Source of the DNA: Chromohalobacter nigrandesensis
GTDB lineage: Bacteria > Pseudomonadota > Gammaproteobacteria > Pseudomonadales > Halomonadaceae
DNA: 64,000 nucleotides
Reading direction: 5' to 3'
Assembly (NCBI RefSeq): GCF_023061285.1
Contig: NZ_JAKGAM010000013.1
Coordinates: 1-64,000, forward strand
Below, piece by piece: positions 1 to 8,881 of this stretch; position 1 is the stretch's first letter; every line of letters starts with the position of its first letter. Made by a program: the position numbers and the translations under genes. The notes under the pieces are model-generated. The model saw nothing but the letters and a program-made list of their open reading frames with translations, did no database searches and was not told the origin of the DNA.

Positions 1-1
1 A

Positions 2-970
2 GGCACCGCGCAAGCTGGTGCAGGCCTTGAGGCCGGGCTAAATATCACATACGAGAGGGGCAAGTTCAGATTCATGGCCAAGGCCGGCTTCTGCTGGGGC
101 GTGGGTGCCAAGGGAAAGGTGTCGGGAGAGATAGATGCAAGTCTGGTGGTGGAGTTTATCAAGTGGGTCGCTTATCAGCTTCGCCACGTGAACTATCAAC
201 GACTGGACTTTATTGGTGCAGATGCATTTCAAGCAATATCTGACATCATCTATACGGTAGTACTGACCGGAGAAAAAATAGAAAACTTCTTAGCCAGATC
301 TACGGCCGCAATCTCTATATTAGCCCAAGAGAAATACCAAAAAATAAAAAACGATATTGAAGACAGCTTTGAACGGGGAAAGCTAACAGCGCGCATCAAT
401 AGTAATTCCAGTATTTTAAAATATGCAACTCCCGAGGCGAAAGGTGCGCTTCTCTACTTGTTGACGGAAAATGGCATAGTGGATGACCTTGACCCAAGGA
501 ATGCAACCTCGCCTATTAGTCCCGACGCTTGGCGGCTTGGAGGACTCCCTAACAGAAAACAGGCTATTATCCGAGTGTTCGAGTGGGTCCAATCGAAAGC
601 GGAGTTCAACTGCGTGATGCAGCGGGTTACGCCAACCATCAGCGTAGTAGAAATCCCCTTCGGAGATAAAGCGGCGCGTACGGCCGAGGGTAAAGCCAGG
701 GTCTATGGTTTTCTTGATGCAGGCGAAATTGATCGTGACTCATTGCTCGGCAATCGTTTCACAACCAGCGACTACGATAACGACCTCCAGCGGATCTATG
801 AACAGCTTCCCGACAAAGCGCCAAAAGGTGGACGTTTAGTGAGAAATCGCGTAGATGAATATTTTAGCCAAGTGCGCCAAAGCGTGGCACCCGAATTTTA
901 CAAACCTTGCAACAATCCAACCAACATTATCTGCTCACCCGATGATAATGACATAAAATCTATTGCCTGA
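2..970 (+). CDS. C-terminal part of a large protein, probable T6SS-type effector (partial at left edge)
   Basis: The frame is open from base 2 without a start codon, so this is the last 322 residues of a longer protein; the first internal ATG is at base 74. The visible N-terminal stretch is rich in Gly/Ala (GTAQAGAGLEAG, then CWGVGAKGKV around residues 31-40), followed by a long helical region and a Cys-containing tail. From memory, this GAGAKG-type segment occurs in large effector proteins encoded beside vgrG/T6SS loci. The neighbour, a SUMF1-like lipoprotein on the opposite strand plus a broken copy of it, is the kind of gene often found next to such effectors. The effector assignment is therefore an inference from weak similarity and context. 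No catalytic motif is visible in this fragment. It ends 41 bases before the convergent lipoprotein gene, with a hairpin between them. Confidence 0.5.
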   Translation, partial: GTAQAGAGLEAGLNITYERGKFRFMAKAGFCWGVGAKGKVSGEIDASLVVEFIKWVAYQLRHVNYQRLDFIGADAFQAISDIIYTVVLTGEKIENFLARSTAAISILAQEKYQKIKNDIEDSFERGKLTARINSNSSILKYATPEAKGALLYLLTENGIVDDLDPRNATSPISPDAWRLGGLPNRKQAIIRVFEWVQSKAEFNCVMQRVTPTISVVEIPFGDKAARTAEGKARVYGFLDAGEIDRDSLLGNRFTTSDYDNDLQRIYEQLPDKAPKGGRLVRNRVDEYFSQVRQSVAPEFYKPCNNPTNIICSPDDNDIKSIA

Positions 971-980
971 AAGCAACCTG

Positions 981-1006
981 CGGGAGGCGCGGCGATGCGC
1001 CTCCCG
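981..1006. terminator. hairpin between convergent genes
   Basis: A perfect 10-bp stem (CGGGAGGCGC at 981-990, its complement at 997-1006) with a 6-base loop lies between the two convergent stop codons. There is no long T-tract, so intrinsic termination is plausible but not certain. Confidence 0.5.
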
Positions 1007-1011
1007 GCTGA

Positions 1012-1923
1012 TTATCGATCAATGTTATCAACATTAACTACACATCGAGCAGTATACGTAATTGAGGTGTCATTCTTTTCAATCTTTGACGGGGCATGAT
1101 AACGTTGCATAGTTAGCCCCGCTCCCCAACCATCACCGTGAGGTAATCCTCGAACAACCTTTTCGTCACCTTCATCCGGTCCCTGAGGATTATGCTCAGG
1201 TGAATTCTGGTAATAATCAGCTTGGTACCAATCAGAGACCCACTCGTACCCATTGTCCCCCATTTGGTACAACCCAATCTTGTTGGGCGGGTAAAGCTTT
1301 ACTGGATAAGGAGCAAGATTACTTCTCATCCCCGTCTGGGTTGCCTTATCCACATCATCACTGGTTGGAATACTTTTGCCCTTCTCAAGTGTGCCCGTGC
1401 TAGTGCCGTAAGGTATAAATTTCCCACCCGAACGAGCCGCATATTCCCACTGCGCCTCTGTCGGCAAGGCAAAGGGAAGTGAGGTTTCCTTGGCGAGCCA
1501 GTCGCAGTAATCCTTGGCCTGATACCAGTCAACACCAGCAGGCACGTTATCCTGACGAAACTGCATCTCGAACTCGTTGGTGCTGTTGATCTTGTCTTTT
1601 CCCGTGGCCTGAGTATAGACATCGTAATCGGCGTAGGTCACCTTGGTCGGCAACATGTAGAAAGTATCCAGCGTGACCTTATGCAGCGGCTTATTGTCCT
1701 GATCGGCACTGTAGGGCAATCCTTTGTCGCTGCCTGTCAGATTGGGATCGATCGGCCCGAAATCCCCCATCTGGAAGGTACCGCCCTCGACGCGAACGAG
1801 CTCGTCTTTCGTCTTCTTGATCAGCGCATCGACCGCCTGTTGGTTGTTCGAGTCAGCCTGACCATTGTCACAGGCAGCCAAGCTAAAGGTCGATAGCACC
1901 ACCAGAACGAACAGTGGTTTCAT
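1012..1923 (-). CDS. SUMF1/FGE-domain lipoprotein, possible effector immunity protein
   Basis: A 303-residue lipoprotein. The ATG at 1923 is chosen because AAGGAA lies just upstream and it starts a clean lipoprotein signal, MKPLFVLVVLSTFSLAAC, with lipobox LAAC. The mature part has the formylglycine-generating-enzyme-like fold: VEGGTFQMGDFG near residue 45, then the LPTEAQWEYAA core and GYEWVSDWY, ending in ARCVVNVDN. Active SUMF1 enzymes oxidise a sulfatase Cys, but many lipoprotein members are not enzymes. Close to T6SS effector genes they have been proposed as periplasmic immunity proteins. The convergent partial gene to its left would be the effector. A broken paralogue follows at 2070-2206. 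The domain call is firm; the immunity role is inferred. Confidence 0.8.
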   Translation of the reverse strand: MKPLFVLVVLSTFSLAACDNGQADSNNQQAVDALIKKTKDELVRVEGGTFQMGDFGPIDPNLTGSDKGLPYSADQDNKPLHKVTLDTFYMLPTKVTYADYDVYTQATGKDKINSTNEFEMQFRQDNVPAGVDWYQAKDYCDWLAKETSLPFALPTEAQWEYAARSGGKFIPYGTSTGTLEKGKSIPTSDDVDKATQTGMRSNLAPYPVKLYPPNKIGLYQMGDNGYEWVSDWYQADYYQNSPEHNPQGPDEGDEKVVRGLPHGDGWGAGLTMQRYHAPSKIEKNDTSITYTARCVVNVDNIDR

Positions 1924-2069
1924 GGAAAATTCCTTTTTCAACGTTCCGACTAGCACGAAATGCTATAGAGTAGAGAGGTAGCTTCACTATCCATGACTCT
2001 ACCAGAAGCAATTTTTGCATGCACACTCCACAGAGCCACTTCTAACGTCAAAGTCAAAAAAGCTTTAAA

Positions 2070-2206
2070 TCACCCTAGTTGATCAGCACTCACTACACAG
2101 CGAAAGCCAGTTGGCCGCCTTTTTGCGTATTTTGCCCTGCACTACTTTGACCGCAGGCCGTCAGAGCAAGCGATAATATTGCCGCTAACATCAAAAAAGG
2201 TTTCAT
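2070..2206 (-). pseudogene. internally deleted second SUMF1 lipoprotein gene
   Basis: From the ATG at 2206 the minus strand encodes a lipoprotein signal peptide, MKPFLMLAAILSLALTAC, followed by about 15 polar residues. After a frame change, the last bases encode TGFRCVVSADQLG and a stop at 2070. That end matches the C-terminus of SUMF1-type lipoproteins (compare ARCVVNVD in the intact neighbour). So both ends of a paralogue survive and roughly 800 bases of the middle are missing. Read directly from the sequence; the missing length is estimated from the intact neighbour. Confidence 0.75.
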
Positions 2207-2473
2207 AACTACTCCACAACGTGCAATTTTCTAGATGTCAGGCCCCGAGTGATTGACTAATCGCTTGGTAAAGAGCTCTGCCCGTTTGTCCTGCTATTCT
2301 TTCATCACGGCTATCAGTGATTGATGGTGCAGTGCCTTCTGCGAGATATGGTGATTATACAGCCAACAGGCACCGTCCGAGCCGTTGACCCTGGCGGGCT
2401 GGGGCGAGCGTTTATGACTGTGTACTTCTGGCCGGCTACTTGATCATGTTCCCTACTTTCAGGGGCTAAAAGG

Positions 2474-2761
2474 ACGGCCACACCGTCGCCCGCGCAAGCT
2501 GCACACCGATAAGGCCTATTGACCATCATCGTTGTCGCCGCTAATGCCGTAGGCGAAACATTCAGCTCCGCATTACCCGGCGATGAGTGGAAAACAGCCG
2601 ACGTCGGGCGTCACCGATGGGTAGTGGAGCGCACTTTCTCATGGTTGATTGACTTCAGGCATCTGGTAACACGATAGAAGCGCCAAGCTGATACCCCTTA
2701 TGCGCTGACCTTGATCGGATGCTCGTTGATCTGTTTTAACCGCTTACGAGATAGGGTTTGA
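2474..2761 (+). pseudogene. IS5-family (IS427-like) transposase remnant
   Basis: Plus-strand fragments in more than one frame match the C-terminal half of IS5-family transposases: RRPRKLHTDKAY near 2484-2520, then RHRWVVERTFSWL from about 2608, an in-frame TAG near 2673, and LICFNRLRDR before TGA at 2759-2761. The conserved W-VERTFSWL block carries the third catalytic residue (Glu) of the DDE triad. The N-terminal half and clear inverted repeats are not seen, and stops interrupt the frame, so the element is dead. Confidence 0.75.
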
Positions 2762-2947
2762 ACCACCCTCTTATACCGACGAGCCGACAACAGGATCGGG
2801 CATGAACTCGACAGGATCGCGCATTTTATCTGCCGTCATAGGGTCCATACTGATAAGAGCCGCTTCATCACGAATGTCTGCTCAACCGCTCGAAGGATGA
2901 TAGCGGTTCTCTTCGAGGGTCGTATTCGTCACCGTCAGGAGTTTTTC

Positions 2948-3994
2948 ATGCGTTATCAACCATTCGGCAATACCGGTTTGTTCGTCTCCGAGCTGTGCCT
3001 TGGCACCATGACCTTCGGCGGCCAGGGCGAGCTATGGGGCCAGATCGGCGATCTACAGCAAAGCGATGCCGAGCGCCTGATCGGCCGCGCACTGGATGCC
3101 GGCATCAATTTCATCGACACCGCCGATGTGTATTCCCAGGGCCATTCCGAGATCATCACCGGCCAGGCACTCAAGAATCTCGACGTCCCGCGCGACGAGA
3201 TCGTCGTCGCCTCCAAGGTATTCGGCGAAACCGGCCACGGCGGCGTCAATGCCCGTGGCATGTCGCGCTATCACATCATGGAGGGCATCAAGGCCAGCCT
3301 GCAGCGACTGCAGCTCGATCATCTCGATGTCTACCAGATTCACGGCTTCGATCCCGCCACCCCCATCGAGGAAGCCGTGCGCGCGCTCGACACCCTCGTA
3401 CAGCACGGCCACGTGCGCTACGTCGGGGTTTCCAACTGGGCGGCCTGGCAGATCATGAAGGCACTGGGCATCGCCGAGCGTCACGGTCTGGCGCGCTTCG
3501 AATCGCTGCAGGCGTATTACACCCTCGCCGGGCGCGATCTCGAGCGCGAGCTGATCCCCATGCTGCAGAGCGAAAATCTCGGGTTGATGGTCTGGAGCCC
3601 GCTCGCGGGCGGTTTCCTGAGCGGCAAATACACGCGCGACGGCCAGGGCGAGGCAGGCAGCCGGCGCCTCAATTTCGACTTCCCGCCGGTCGACAAGGAG
3701 CGTGCCTTCGACTGCATCGACGTGATGGGCAAGATCGCCAAGGCGCACGGCGTCTCCGTGGCCCAGATAGCGCTGGCATGGCTGTTGTATCAGCCGGCGG
3801 TGACGAGTGTCATCGTCGGGGCCAAACGCGTCGACCAGCTCGACGATAATATCGCCGCCACGCAGGTCGCATTGAGCCACGAAGAACTCTCCGAGCTCGA
3901 TGCCGTCAGCGCGCTGCCCGCCGAGTATCCCGGCTGGATGTTCGAGCGCCAGGGTGACTATCGCCGTCAGCAACTGGCCAACGCCAAGCGCTGA
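2948..3994 (+). CDS. aldo/keto reductase
   Basis: A 348-residue NADPH-type aldo/keto reductase. The ATG at 2948 is preferred over an upstream in-frame start because CAGGAG lies just before it and the protein then begins MRYQPFGNTGLFVSELCLG, the normal family start. The catalytic tetrad is visible: Asp and Tyr in FIDTADVYS, Lys in VVASKVFG, and His in YQIHGFDP. The end has the cofactor-binding SVIVGAKRVDQL. Members reduce aldehydes and ketones, often as detoxification enzymes; the substrate cannot be read. It is monocistronic and converges on the catalase gene. Confidence 0.93.
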   Translation: MRYQPFGNTGLFVSELCLGTMTFGGQGELWGQIGDLQQSDAERLIGRALDAGINFIDTADVYSQGHSEIITGQALKNLDVPRDEIVVASKVFGETGHGGVNARGMSRYHIMEGIKASLQRLQLDHLDVYQIHGFDPATPIEEAVRALDTLVQHGHVRYVGVSNWAAWQIMKALGIAERHGLARFESLQAYYTLAGRDLERELIPMLQSENLGLMVWSPLAGGFLSGKYTRDGQGEAGSRRLNFDFPPVDKERAFDCIDVMGKIAKAHGVSVAQIALAWLLYQPAVTSVIVGAKRVDQLDDNIAATQVALSHEELSELDAVSALPAEYPGWMFERQGDYRRQQLANAKR

Positions 3995-4055
3995 ACCGAT
4001 ACCTCTCACGTCCCCATCTCAGGACTAACTCACGCACTCACCTGAGTACTAAAAG

Positions 4056-4089
4056 CACGGCCCGCTTCCCTGAAGAGAAGCGGGCCGTG
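4056..4089 (-). terminator. strong intrinsic terminator, catalase side
   Basis: Perfect 13-bp inverted repeat: CACGGCCCGCTTC at 4056-4068 and its complement at 4077-4089, with an 8-base loop. On the minus strand the stem is followed by TTTT (plus-strand AAAA at 4051-4054), so it mainly serves the catalase gene. It may also stop transcripts from the aldo/keto reductase gene. Confidence 0.85.
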
Positions 4090-4119
4090 TGGTAGGTAAA
4101 GGCTGAAGCGGACCGTGTG

Positions 4120-5583
4120 TTACAGCCCCCTGTTTGCCTTCACACCTTCTTCGATACGCCGACCGATCTCGGCATCGATGTTCTTCCAGTACTCGAACAC
4201 ACGCGACAGTACCGGCTCCTCGACACCGCCTGAGACATGCCCGACCACATTGTTGACCAAGCGATCACGCGCGGCATCGTCCATGACCTTGTTGATCAGT
4301 TCATTGGCCTGACTGTAGTCATCGTCGTCCTTGCGCAGGGCATAGGGCGCGCGCACCATCTGACCGTTGGCTTCCCAGGTGGAGTCGGTGGGATAATGCT
4401 CGCCATCCGCCGCCGGACCGCCCTTGGAGTTGGGCGCGTAGACCGGGTCAGAGACCTTGTCGATGCGCATCGCCCCGTCCTTGCTGTAACTGTGCACGGG
4501 AGCCTTGGGCGCGTTGACCGGGATCTGCTTGTAGTTGACACCCAGACGCGCACGGTGTGCATCGGCGTAGGAGAACACACGCCCGATGAGCATCTTGTCC
4601 GGGCTAATACCGATGCCGGGTACGAGGTTGTTAGGCTCGAAGGCCGCCTGTTCGATCTCGGAATGGTTGTCAGTCGGGTTACGGTTCAACTGCAGCTTGC
4701 CGACCTTGATCAGCGGATAATCGTCGTGCGGCCAGACCTTGGTCAGATCGAACGGATTGATGCGGTATGTATCGGCATCCGCAAACGGCATGATCTGCAT
4801 GTAGAGCGTCCAGCTCGGGTAATCGCCCTGCTGGATGGCGTTATACAGATCGCGAGTATGGTAGTCACCGTCCTCACCGGCCAATTGGTCGGCTTCTTCC
4901 TGGGTCAGGCATTCAATGCCCTGGTCGGTCTTGAAGTGGTACTTGACCCAGAATTTCTCGCCCTGAGCGTTGGCCCACATATAAGTATGGCTGGAATAGC
5001 CATTCATATGGCGCCAGGTCTTGGGAATGCCGCGATCCCCCATCAGCCAGGTCACCTGATGAGCGGACTCCGGCGACAGCGTCCAGAAATCCCACTGCAT
5101 GTCATTATCGCGCAGGTTAGTATCGGCACGCCGCTTCTGGCTGCGGATGAAGTGCTGGAACTTCATCGGGTCACGGATGAAGAACACCGGCGTGTTGTTC
5201 CCCACCATGTCGTAGTTGCCTTCACTGGTGTAGAACTTGATCGAGAACCCGCGCGGATCGCGCCACGTGTCGGGGCTCCCGCGTTCACCGGCCACCGTGG
5301 AGAAACGAATCAACACATCGGTCTTGGTGCCAGGCTGGAACACGGCCGCTTTAGTGTACTTGCTGACGTCTTCAGTCACCTCGAAATGACCGAAGGCACC
5401 ACTGCCCTTGGCGTGCGGTTGACGCTCGGGAATCCGCTCGCGGTTGAAGTTCGCCATCTGCTCGATGAGATAGTGATCGTGCATTACGATCGGACCGTCA
5501 GGCCCCACGGACAGCGAATGCTCGTCACTGGCCACTGGAATTCCGGCGTCTGTCGTCGTTGGCTTGCGATTGTCTTGCGTCAC
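4120..5583 (-). CDS. katA: monofunctional haem catalase, clade 3 type
   Basis: A 487-residue small-subunit catalase that disproportionates hydrogen peroxide in the cytoplasm. The distal His lies in the [11 protein letters not shown] block near residue 57, the distal Asn in [10 protein letters not shown], and the proximal haem-ligand Tyr in [11 protein letters not shown]. The full length and the C-terminal end match the small-subunit clade, with no flavodoxin-like extension. A terminator follows directly. The 340-base upstream region has no regulator site that can be named with confidence, although OxyR control would be usual. The gene is intact with no odd residues. Confidence 0.96.
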   Translation of the reverse strand: MTQDNRKPTTTDAGIPVASDEHSLSVGPDGPIVMHDHYLIEQMANFNRERIPERQPHAKGSGAFGHFEVTEDVSKYTKAAVFQPGTKTDVLIRFSTVAGERGSPDTWRDPRGFSIKFYTSEGNYDMVGNNTPVFFIRDPMKFQHFIRSQKRRADTNLRDNDMQWDFWTLSPESAHQVTWLMGDRGIPKTWRHMNGYSSHTYMWANAQGEKFWVKYHFKTDQGIECLTQEEADQLAGEDGDYHTRDLYNAIQQGDYPSWTLYMQIMPFADADTYRINPFDLTKVWPHDDYPLIKVGKLQLNRNPTDNHSEIEQAAFEPNNLVPGIGISPDKMLIGRVFSYADAHRARLGVNYKQIPVNAPKAPVHSYSKDGAMRIDKVSDPVYAPNSKGGPAADGEHYPTDSTWEANGQMVRAPYALRKDDDDYSQANELINKVMDDAARDRLVNNVVGHVSGGVEEPVLSRVFEYWKNIDAEIGRRIEEGVKANRGL

Positions 5584-6040
5584 GATGATCTCTCCCCATC
5601 ATTTTCATATGTGGCACAGCATACCGCCACGCCCTTTCCCTGGGATCGAGCCACTGGCCTTGTGATCGAACCACTGGCGCGATAGTGCAATCTGGCTAGG
5701 GAACTTCCCGTTTCCCTCTTCATGTATAGGAAATAACCGCAATGACTGTCTACCCAGATTCTGACGGCTCAGTCGACTCAGAAGCGGCTGGCAGCACCTG
5801 TCGACAGGTCACCGGATAAGGCCGATTCGCGTCAGCCCCCCGTGCGGCAAGGAATCGCCATGCATGACATTCAATCAGAATGTTTCATGCGATAGCCTGA
5901 CGCAATACTGATCATCAAGAAATTTCATGGCGCTTGACGCCGTCAGTCCCGACCGCCGGCCGCGCCATGGGTGCCATGTCGTCCCCGGCAGGTTAAAATG
6001 GTATGCAGTTCCAATATCACCAGCAAAGCCCCTCGCCTAT
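5584..6040. other. intergenic region between divergent catalase and HelD-like genes
   Basis: This 457-base stretch holds the two divergent promoters. The only clear symmetry is a perfect 14-bp palindrome, ACCTGTCGACAGGT, at 5796-5809, which could be a regulator site. No small gene or RNA is recognised. Confidence 0.4.
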
Positions 6041-8143
6041 ATGAACGCACCTCGCCATGCTAGCGCTCGCGAGCAGGAAGCGACGCACCTCGAGACCATC
6101 CAGTCACGTCTGACCAACGCCATCGACGATGCCGAAGCACGTCTGAGCGATTACAGACAGGACATTCAGGAGCAGAAAACATACCTGTCGGAAAATCGCG
6201 ACGAGATGGATCATATCGAGAAGATATCCTCCCGCGAGTCCATCGATCAGATGGTCAGAACCGGCGATGCGTTGCTAGCGCAGAAGGGGCGTCTGGAGAA
6301 ACTACAGCGTGCCCCCTATTTCGGGCGTTTCGACTTCCGCCGCGAGAGCGAGAGCGAAGCTTCGCCCATCTACATCGGCATTCATCACTTCCAGGATCAC
6401 GCGACCAACCGCACGCATGTCTACGATTGGCGCGCACCGATCGCCTCGCTCTTTTACGACTATGAAACCGGGCCCGTGCGCTTCACGGCACCGGAGGGCG
6501 ACATCGAAGGCCAGATTTCGCTGAAACGCCAGTTCCGCATTCAGCACGACACCATCGAGCTGATGATCGACAGTGAGGTCAACGTCGTCGACGAAGTCCT
6601 GCAGGATGAGCTGGGACGCGCATCCGACGCCAACATGAAAAACATCGTGGCGACCATTCAGCGCGATCAGAACGCCATCATCCGTAACGACGAGGCACCG
6701 GTATTGATCATTCAGGGGGTCGCGGGCTCGGGGAAGACCTCCATCGCCTTGCATCGCATCGCCTTTCTGCTCTACCGCTTCAAGGACACGTTGAGCTCCG
6801 ACGACATACTGATCGTCTCGCCCAACAGCGTGTTCGCCGACTACATCTCCACGGTGCTGCCCGAACTCGGCGAGGAATCGGTCAACGAGGTCAGCATGGA
6901 GAACCTGGCCGATACGTTGCTGGAGGGTGAGTTCCGCTTCCAGGGATTCTTCGAGCAAACCCGCGCCCTGCTGGAAAAACAGACCCCTGAATTGCAGCGC
7001 CGCGTAGCCTTCAAGGCCTCCGCCGCCATGCTGGAGCATCTGGACGCCTACCTGAAGCATGTCGAGAATCAGCGTTTCGCCGCGCGAGATGTCTGGATCG
7101 AGGGACGCTTGATTCCCGCCTGGTTGATCGAGGAAGCCTTTCATCGCCATGCCAGCCTCGCCCAACGCGATCGCCTCGAACGTGTCATTCGCGATCTCGA
7201 GGCCAGTATGCTGCAGGAATATCGCTATGCCCTGACGCCTGACGATCGCCAGCAACTGCAGAAACAACTCGGCACCATGGCCAAGACGCGTCGACGCACG
7301 CTGCGTCAAACGTACAAAGGCTTCTACGAATGGCTGGGAGAACCGGCACTGTTCAAGCCCGGCAGCCACGGTCGGCTGGAATACAACGATCTTTTTCCGC
7401 TCATCTATCTCAAGATGAAACTCGAACGCATCAGCTCGCCCTATGCACGGATCAAACATCTGCTGATCGATGAAATGCAGGACTACACGCCGGTCCAGTA
7501 CGCAGTGCTCAATCGCTTGTTTTCATGCAAGAAAACGATCCTCGGCGACGCGCGCCAATCCGTCGACCCCTATAGTGCCTCGAGCCTGACGCAAATTCGA
7601 CAGACCTTTCCCGGCAGTATCTGCATGACCCTCAACAAGAGCTACCGCTCCAGCTACGAGATCATGCAATTCACACAGCGGATATCTCACAACCCCGATC
7701 TCGTCGCCATCGAGCGCCACGACGAAGCACCGCGCGTCCTGCGCTTCACCTCGCGCCAGCAAGAGGCGTGTGGCATCGTCGACGAAGCGCATGCATTTCT
7801 CGACTCGTCGCATCACACCCTGGCCGTGATCTGCAAGACTCAGCGTCAGGCCGCCTATTATCACGAACAGCTCGCCACTGCTGGGGTCGATGCCGTGTTG
7901 CTCGATGAACGCAGCCAAGCCCTGAGCCGCGGCATCATCGTTTGCACTGCGCACCTGGCCAAGGGATTGGAGTTCGACCGTGTCATCGTGCCGAGTGCAG
8001 AGGACAAGACGTACCACAACGATATGGACCGTAACCTGCTGTATGTGGCCTGCACCCGTGCGATGCATCGCTTGACTCTGACATACACTGGGCAGTTGTC
8101 TACCCTGATCGAAGAAGCCAGCGATACGAACAGCGCGTCATGA
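6041..8143 (+). CDS. HelD-like UvrD/Rep-type superfamily 1 helicase/ATPase
   Basis: About 700 residues. The start is uncertain: the ATG at 6041 gives the cleanest N-terminus, with an in-frame ATG at 5927 as alternative; neither has a strong ribosome site. Residues 10-60 form a charged coiled coil. Then comes HHFQDHATNRTHVYDWRAP, a block typical of HelD-type proteins, the Walker A motif GVAGSGKTSIALHR around residue 230, the LLIDEMQDYTPVQY motif II, and the C-terminal motif VACTRAMHRLT. HelD proteins use ATP to free stalled RNA polymerase; they are best known from Gram-positive bacteria. Whether this protein does so here is unproven, but the N-terminal coiled coil and DWRAP block favour HelD over UvrD or Rep. 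Confidence 0.85.
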   Translation: MNAPRHASAREQEATHLETIQSRLTNAIDDAEARLSDYRQDIQEQKTYLSENRDEMDHIEKISSRESIDQMVRTGDALLAQKGRLEKLQRAPYFGRFDFRRESESEASPIYIGIHHFQDHATNRTHVYDWRAPIASLFYDYETGPVRFTAPEGDIEGQISLKRQFRIQHDTIELMIDSEVNVVDEVLQDELGRASDANMKNIVATIQRDQNAIIRNDEAPVLIIQGVAGSGKTSIALHRIAFLLYRFKDTLSSDDILIVSPNSVFADYISTVLPELGEESVNEVSMENLADTLLEGEFRFQGFFEQTRALLEKQTPELQRRVAFKASAAMLEHLDAYLKHVENQRFAARDVWIEGRLIPAWLIEEAFHRHASLAQRDRLERVIRDLEASMLQEYRYALTPDDRQQLQKQLGTMAKTRRRTLRQTYKGFYEWLGEPALFKPGSHGRLEYNDLFPLIYLKMKLERISSPYARIKHLLIDEMQDYTPVQYAVLNRLFSCKKTILGDARQSVDPYSASSLTQIRQTFPGSICMTLNKSYRSSYEIMQFTQRISHNPDLVAIERHDEAPRVLRFTSRQQEACGIVDEAHAFLDSSHHTLAVICKTQRQAAYYHEQLATAGVDAVLLDERSQALSRGIIVCTAHLAKGLEFDRVIVPSAEDKTYHNDMDRNLLYVACTRAMHRLTLTYTGQLSTLIEEASDTNSAS

Positions 8144-8225
8144 TAGTCATAGGAGCAATAGCGGGCGACAGTATCGACGCTAGCCTCTAAGCCCGAAGTA
8201 CGATTCGACGCCTTGCCGGTTTCGC

Positions 8226-8645
8226 TCACGGCATCTCCTCGTTATCGTTGGAAGCATGCGCCTTGCCGAACGTGGCGATGACATGGTGCAGCACCTTGCG
8301 TTGCTCGCTAGGCAGGCTACGGTAGATTTTCAGCACTTCGGCCTCGTCTCCGCAGACCGGTACGATACCCCATTCATTGGGCGTGGCATAAAGAAGTGCC
8401 CGCTCCCTCTCGTCTCCATAGCGCAATACGTGCGGTTCGATACGCAGCCACTCGGCAAGCACCTGGAGTTTATCCTGTGCTGGAATGGAGTCACCACGAA
8501 GCCAACGCCGTACCGCTTGGAATGTAATTGGCTTTCCCCAGTAGCGGAGGTTGAACTCGCGTTCGAGTACCGAGGGGCGAGGCTCATAGCCTGCGGCAAC
8601 AAGGGCCTTTTGAAGGCGTTCGGCGAACATGGTTTTTTCATTCAT
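8226..8645 (-). CDS. XRE-like helix-turn-helix regulator
   Basis: A 139-residue protein beginning MNEKTMFAERLQKALVAAG. The ATG at 8645 is chosen because the longer frame from 8693 would run through the palindromic promoter region. The first 70 residues fit a Cro/CI-type helix-turn-helix (FQAVRRWLRGDSIPAQDKL as the recognition region). The rest, including VLKIYRSLPSEQRKVLHHV, resembles phage-repressor-like regulators. Inverted repeats with TTGAAT half sites lie just upstream, so autoregulation is likely. The target genes are unknown. Confidence 0.8.
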   Translation of the reverse strand: MNEKTMFAERLQKALVAAGYEPRPSVLEREFNLRYWGKPITFQAVRRWLRGDSIPAQDKLQVLAEWLRIEPHVLRYGDERERALLYATPNEWGIVPVCGDEAEVLKIYRSLPSEQRKVLHHVIATFGKAHASNDNEEMP

Positions 8646-8654
8646 ACGCTGAAT

Positions 8655-8684
8655 TTGAATCAATGATTCAATTCGCGTTGAATC
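8655..8684 (-). promoter_or_regulatory. probable operator of the adjacent XRE regulator
   Basis: TTGAATC-AAT-GATTCAA at 8655-8671 is a perfect 7-bp inverted repeat, 10 bases upstream of the chosen start. A further direct half site TTGAATC lies at 8678-8684 and another TTGAAT begins at 8701. The repetition fits autoregulation by the downstream XRE protein; this is an inference. Confidence 0.55.
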
Positions 8685-8881
8685 GTAGTTCACTTTAATA
8701 TTGAATTATCCATTCAGTGCGCTGATTGGACGGTTCATGATCAAGCCCTAAGCGCCCTGGTACTCTTGGGTGGACCAGCCATGATACAGGGGGAAGGTGA
8801 ATCGGCTAAGCGCCTCGTGCGACGTCTCACTGAATTCAAGCAAACGGTTGCGTATCATAAACATCGGGGGGGGATGGCATT

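Noticed and set aside
2314-2529. A 71-codon minus-strand frame
   Set aside because: It is antisense to the IS5 transposase remnant and has no independent support.
4237-5685. Long open frame of 482 codons opposite the catalase gene
   Set aside because: It mirrors the codon structure of catalase, has no family motif, and the catalase frame is unmistakable. Similar long antisense frames opposite aceE, HelD and the puu genes were rejected for the same reason.
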